This document shows, one piece after another, positions 61,813-61,813 of a DNA stretch of 61,813 nucleotides. The notes below the pieces were generated by a model. It was not told where the DNA came from, made no database searches, and was given only the letters and a program-made list of their open reading frames with translations. Source of the DNA: Methanosarcina sp. (GTDB lineage: Archaea; Halobacteriota; Methanosarcinia; Methanosarcinales; Methanosarcinaceae); NCBI RefSeq assembly GCF_028693135.1, contig NZ_JAQUVZ010000019.1:1-61813 (forward strand), given 5' to 3'. Position numbers and translations under genes: made by a program. Within the stretch, counting starts at the first letter, position 1; each line of letters starts with the position of its first letter.

Positions 61813-61813
61813 T

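Overview
The window reads as a chromosomal segment of a Methanosarcina-type archaeon. The evidence is a set of archaeal and methanogen genes: archaeal-type topoisomerase IA, a Taw2-like wyosine enzyme, two-subunit fumarate hydratase, ThiC, an iron-sulfur flavoprotein, a CooC-like nickel ATPase, a tungsten aldehyde oxidoreductase and giant parallel beta-helix surface proteins with PGF-type C-terminal sorting tails. AT-rich intergenic DNA with TATA-like boxes and many lineage-typical insertion sequences agree with this. I saw no rRNA, tRNA or CRISPR array.

Layout. 1-2.6 kb: the end of an IS630-type element, an eight-helix membrane protein, a small TA-flanked MITE and a large composite intergenic repeat. 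2.7-6.5 kb: beta-helix surface protein. 6.7-12.0 kb: CooC-like ATPase, dicarboxylate/amino-acid symporter, aldehyde ferredoxin oxidoreductase with its four-cluster ferredoxin. 12.3-24.0 kb: a mobile-element island bounded on both sides by two related tiny single-helix membrane proteins. It holds a decayed IS1634-type transposase interrupted by an intact IS1-family element (8-bp target duplication), an ISL3-like MITE, two adjacent genes resembling clostridial P-47/OrfX TULIP proteins, an IS66 remnant, an intact IS1634-type transposase, two DUF1670 genes and an IS1182 tail.

24.1-37.5 kb is mostly housekeeping: glutamine amidotransferase, topA, thiC, DUF2156 protein, acetyltransferase, a tandem pair of small membrane proteins, taw2, and a membrane-anchored ComEC-like metallo-hydrolase with a DUF3006 partner. 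37.7-44.4 kb: two TetR regulators around a MacB/LolD-type ABC export operon, with pseudogene scars that show a past duplication. 45.0-48.8 kb: FIST sensor, hybrid histidine kinase and receiver in one overlapping operon. 49.5-51.0 kb: iron-sulfur flavoprotein and DUF169 protein. 51.5-54.5 kb: a membrane-spanning caspase-like protein with BACON-like and PKD ectodomains, preceded by a small conserved-looking partner. 55.0-56.5 kb: fumarate hydratase. 57.0-60.9 kb: a second beta-helix surface protein facing the first.

The most unusual content is the archaeal P-47-like gene pair, the transmembrane caspase with its small partner, the paired micro-proteins flanking the island, and a composite repeat seen three times, twice upstream of the two beta-helix genes. 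All assignments are from reading sequence and recalled family motifs; no searches were run.
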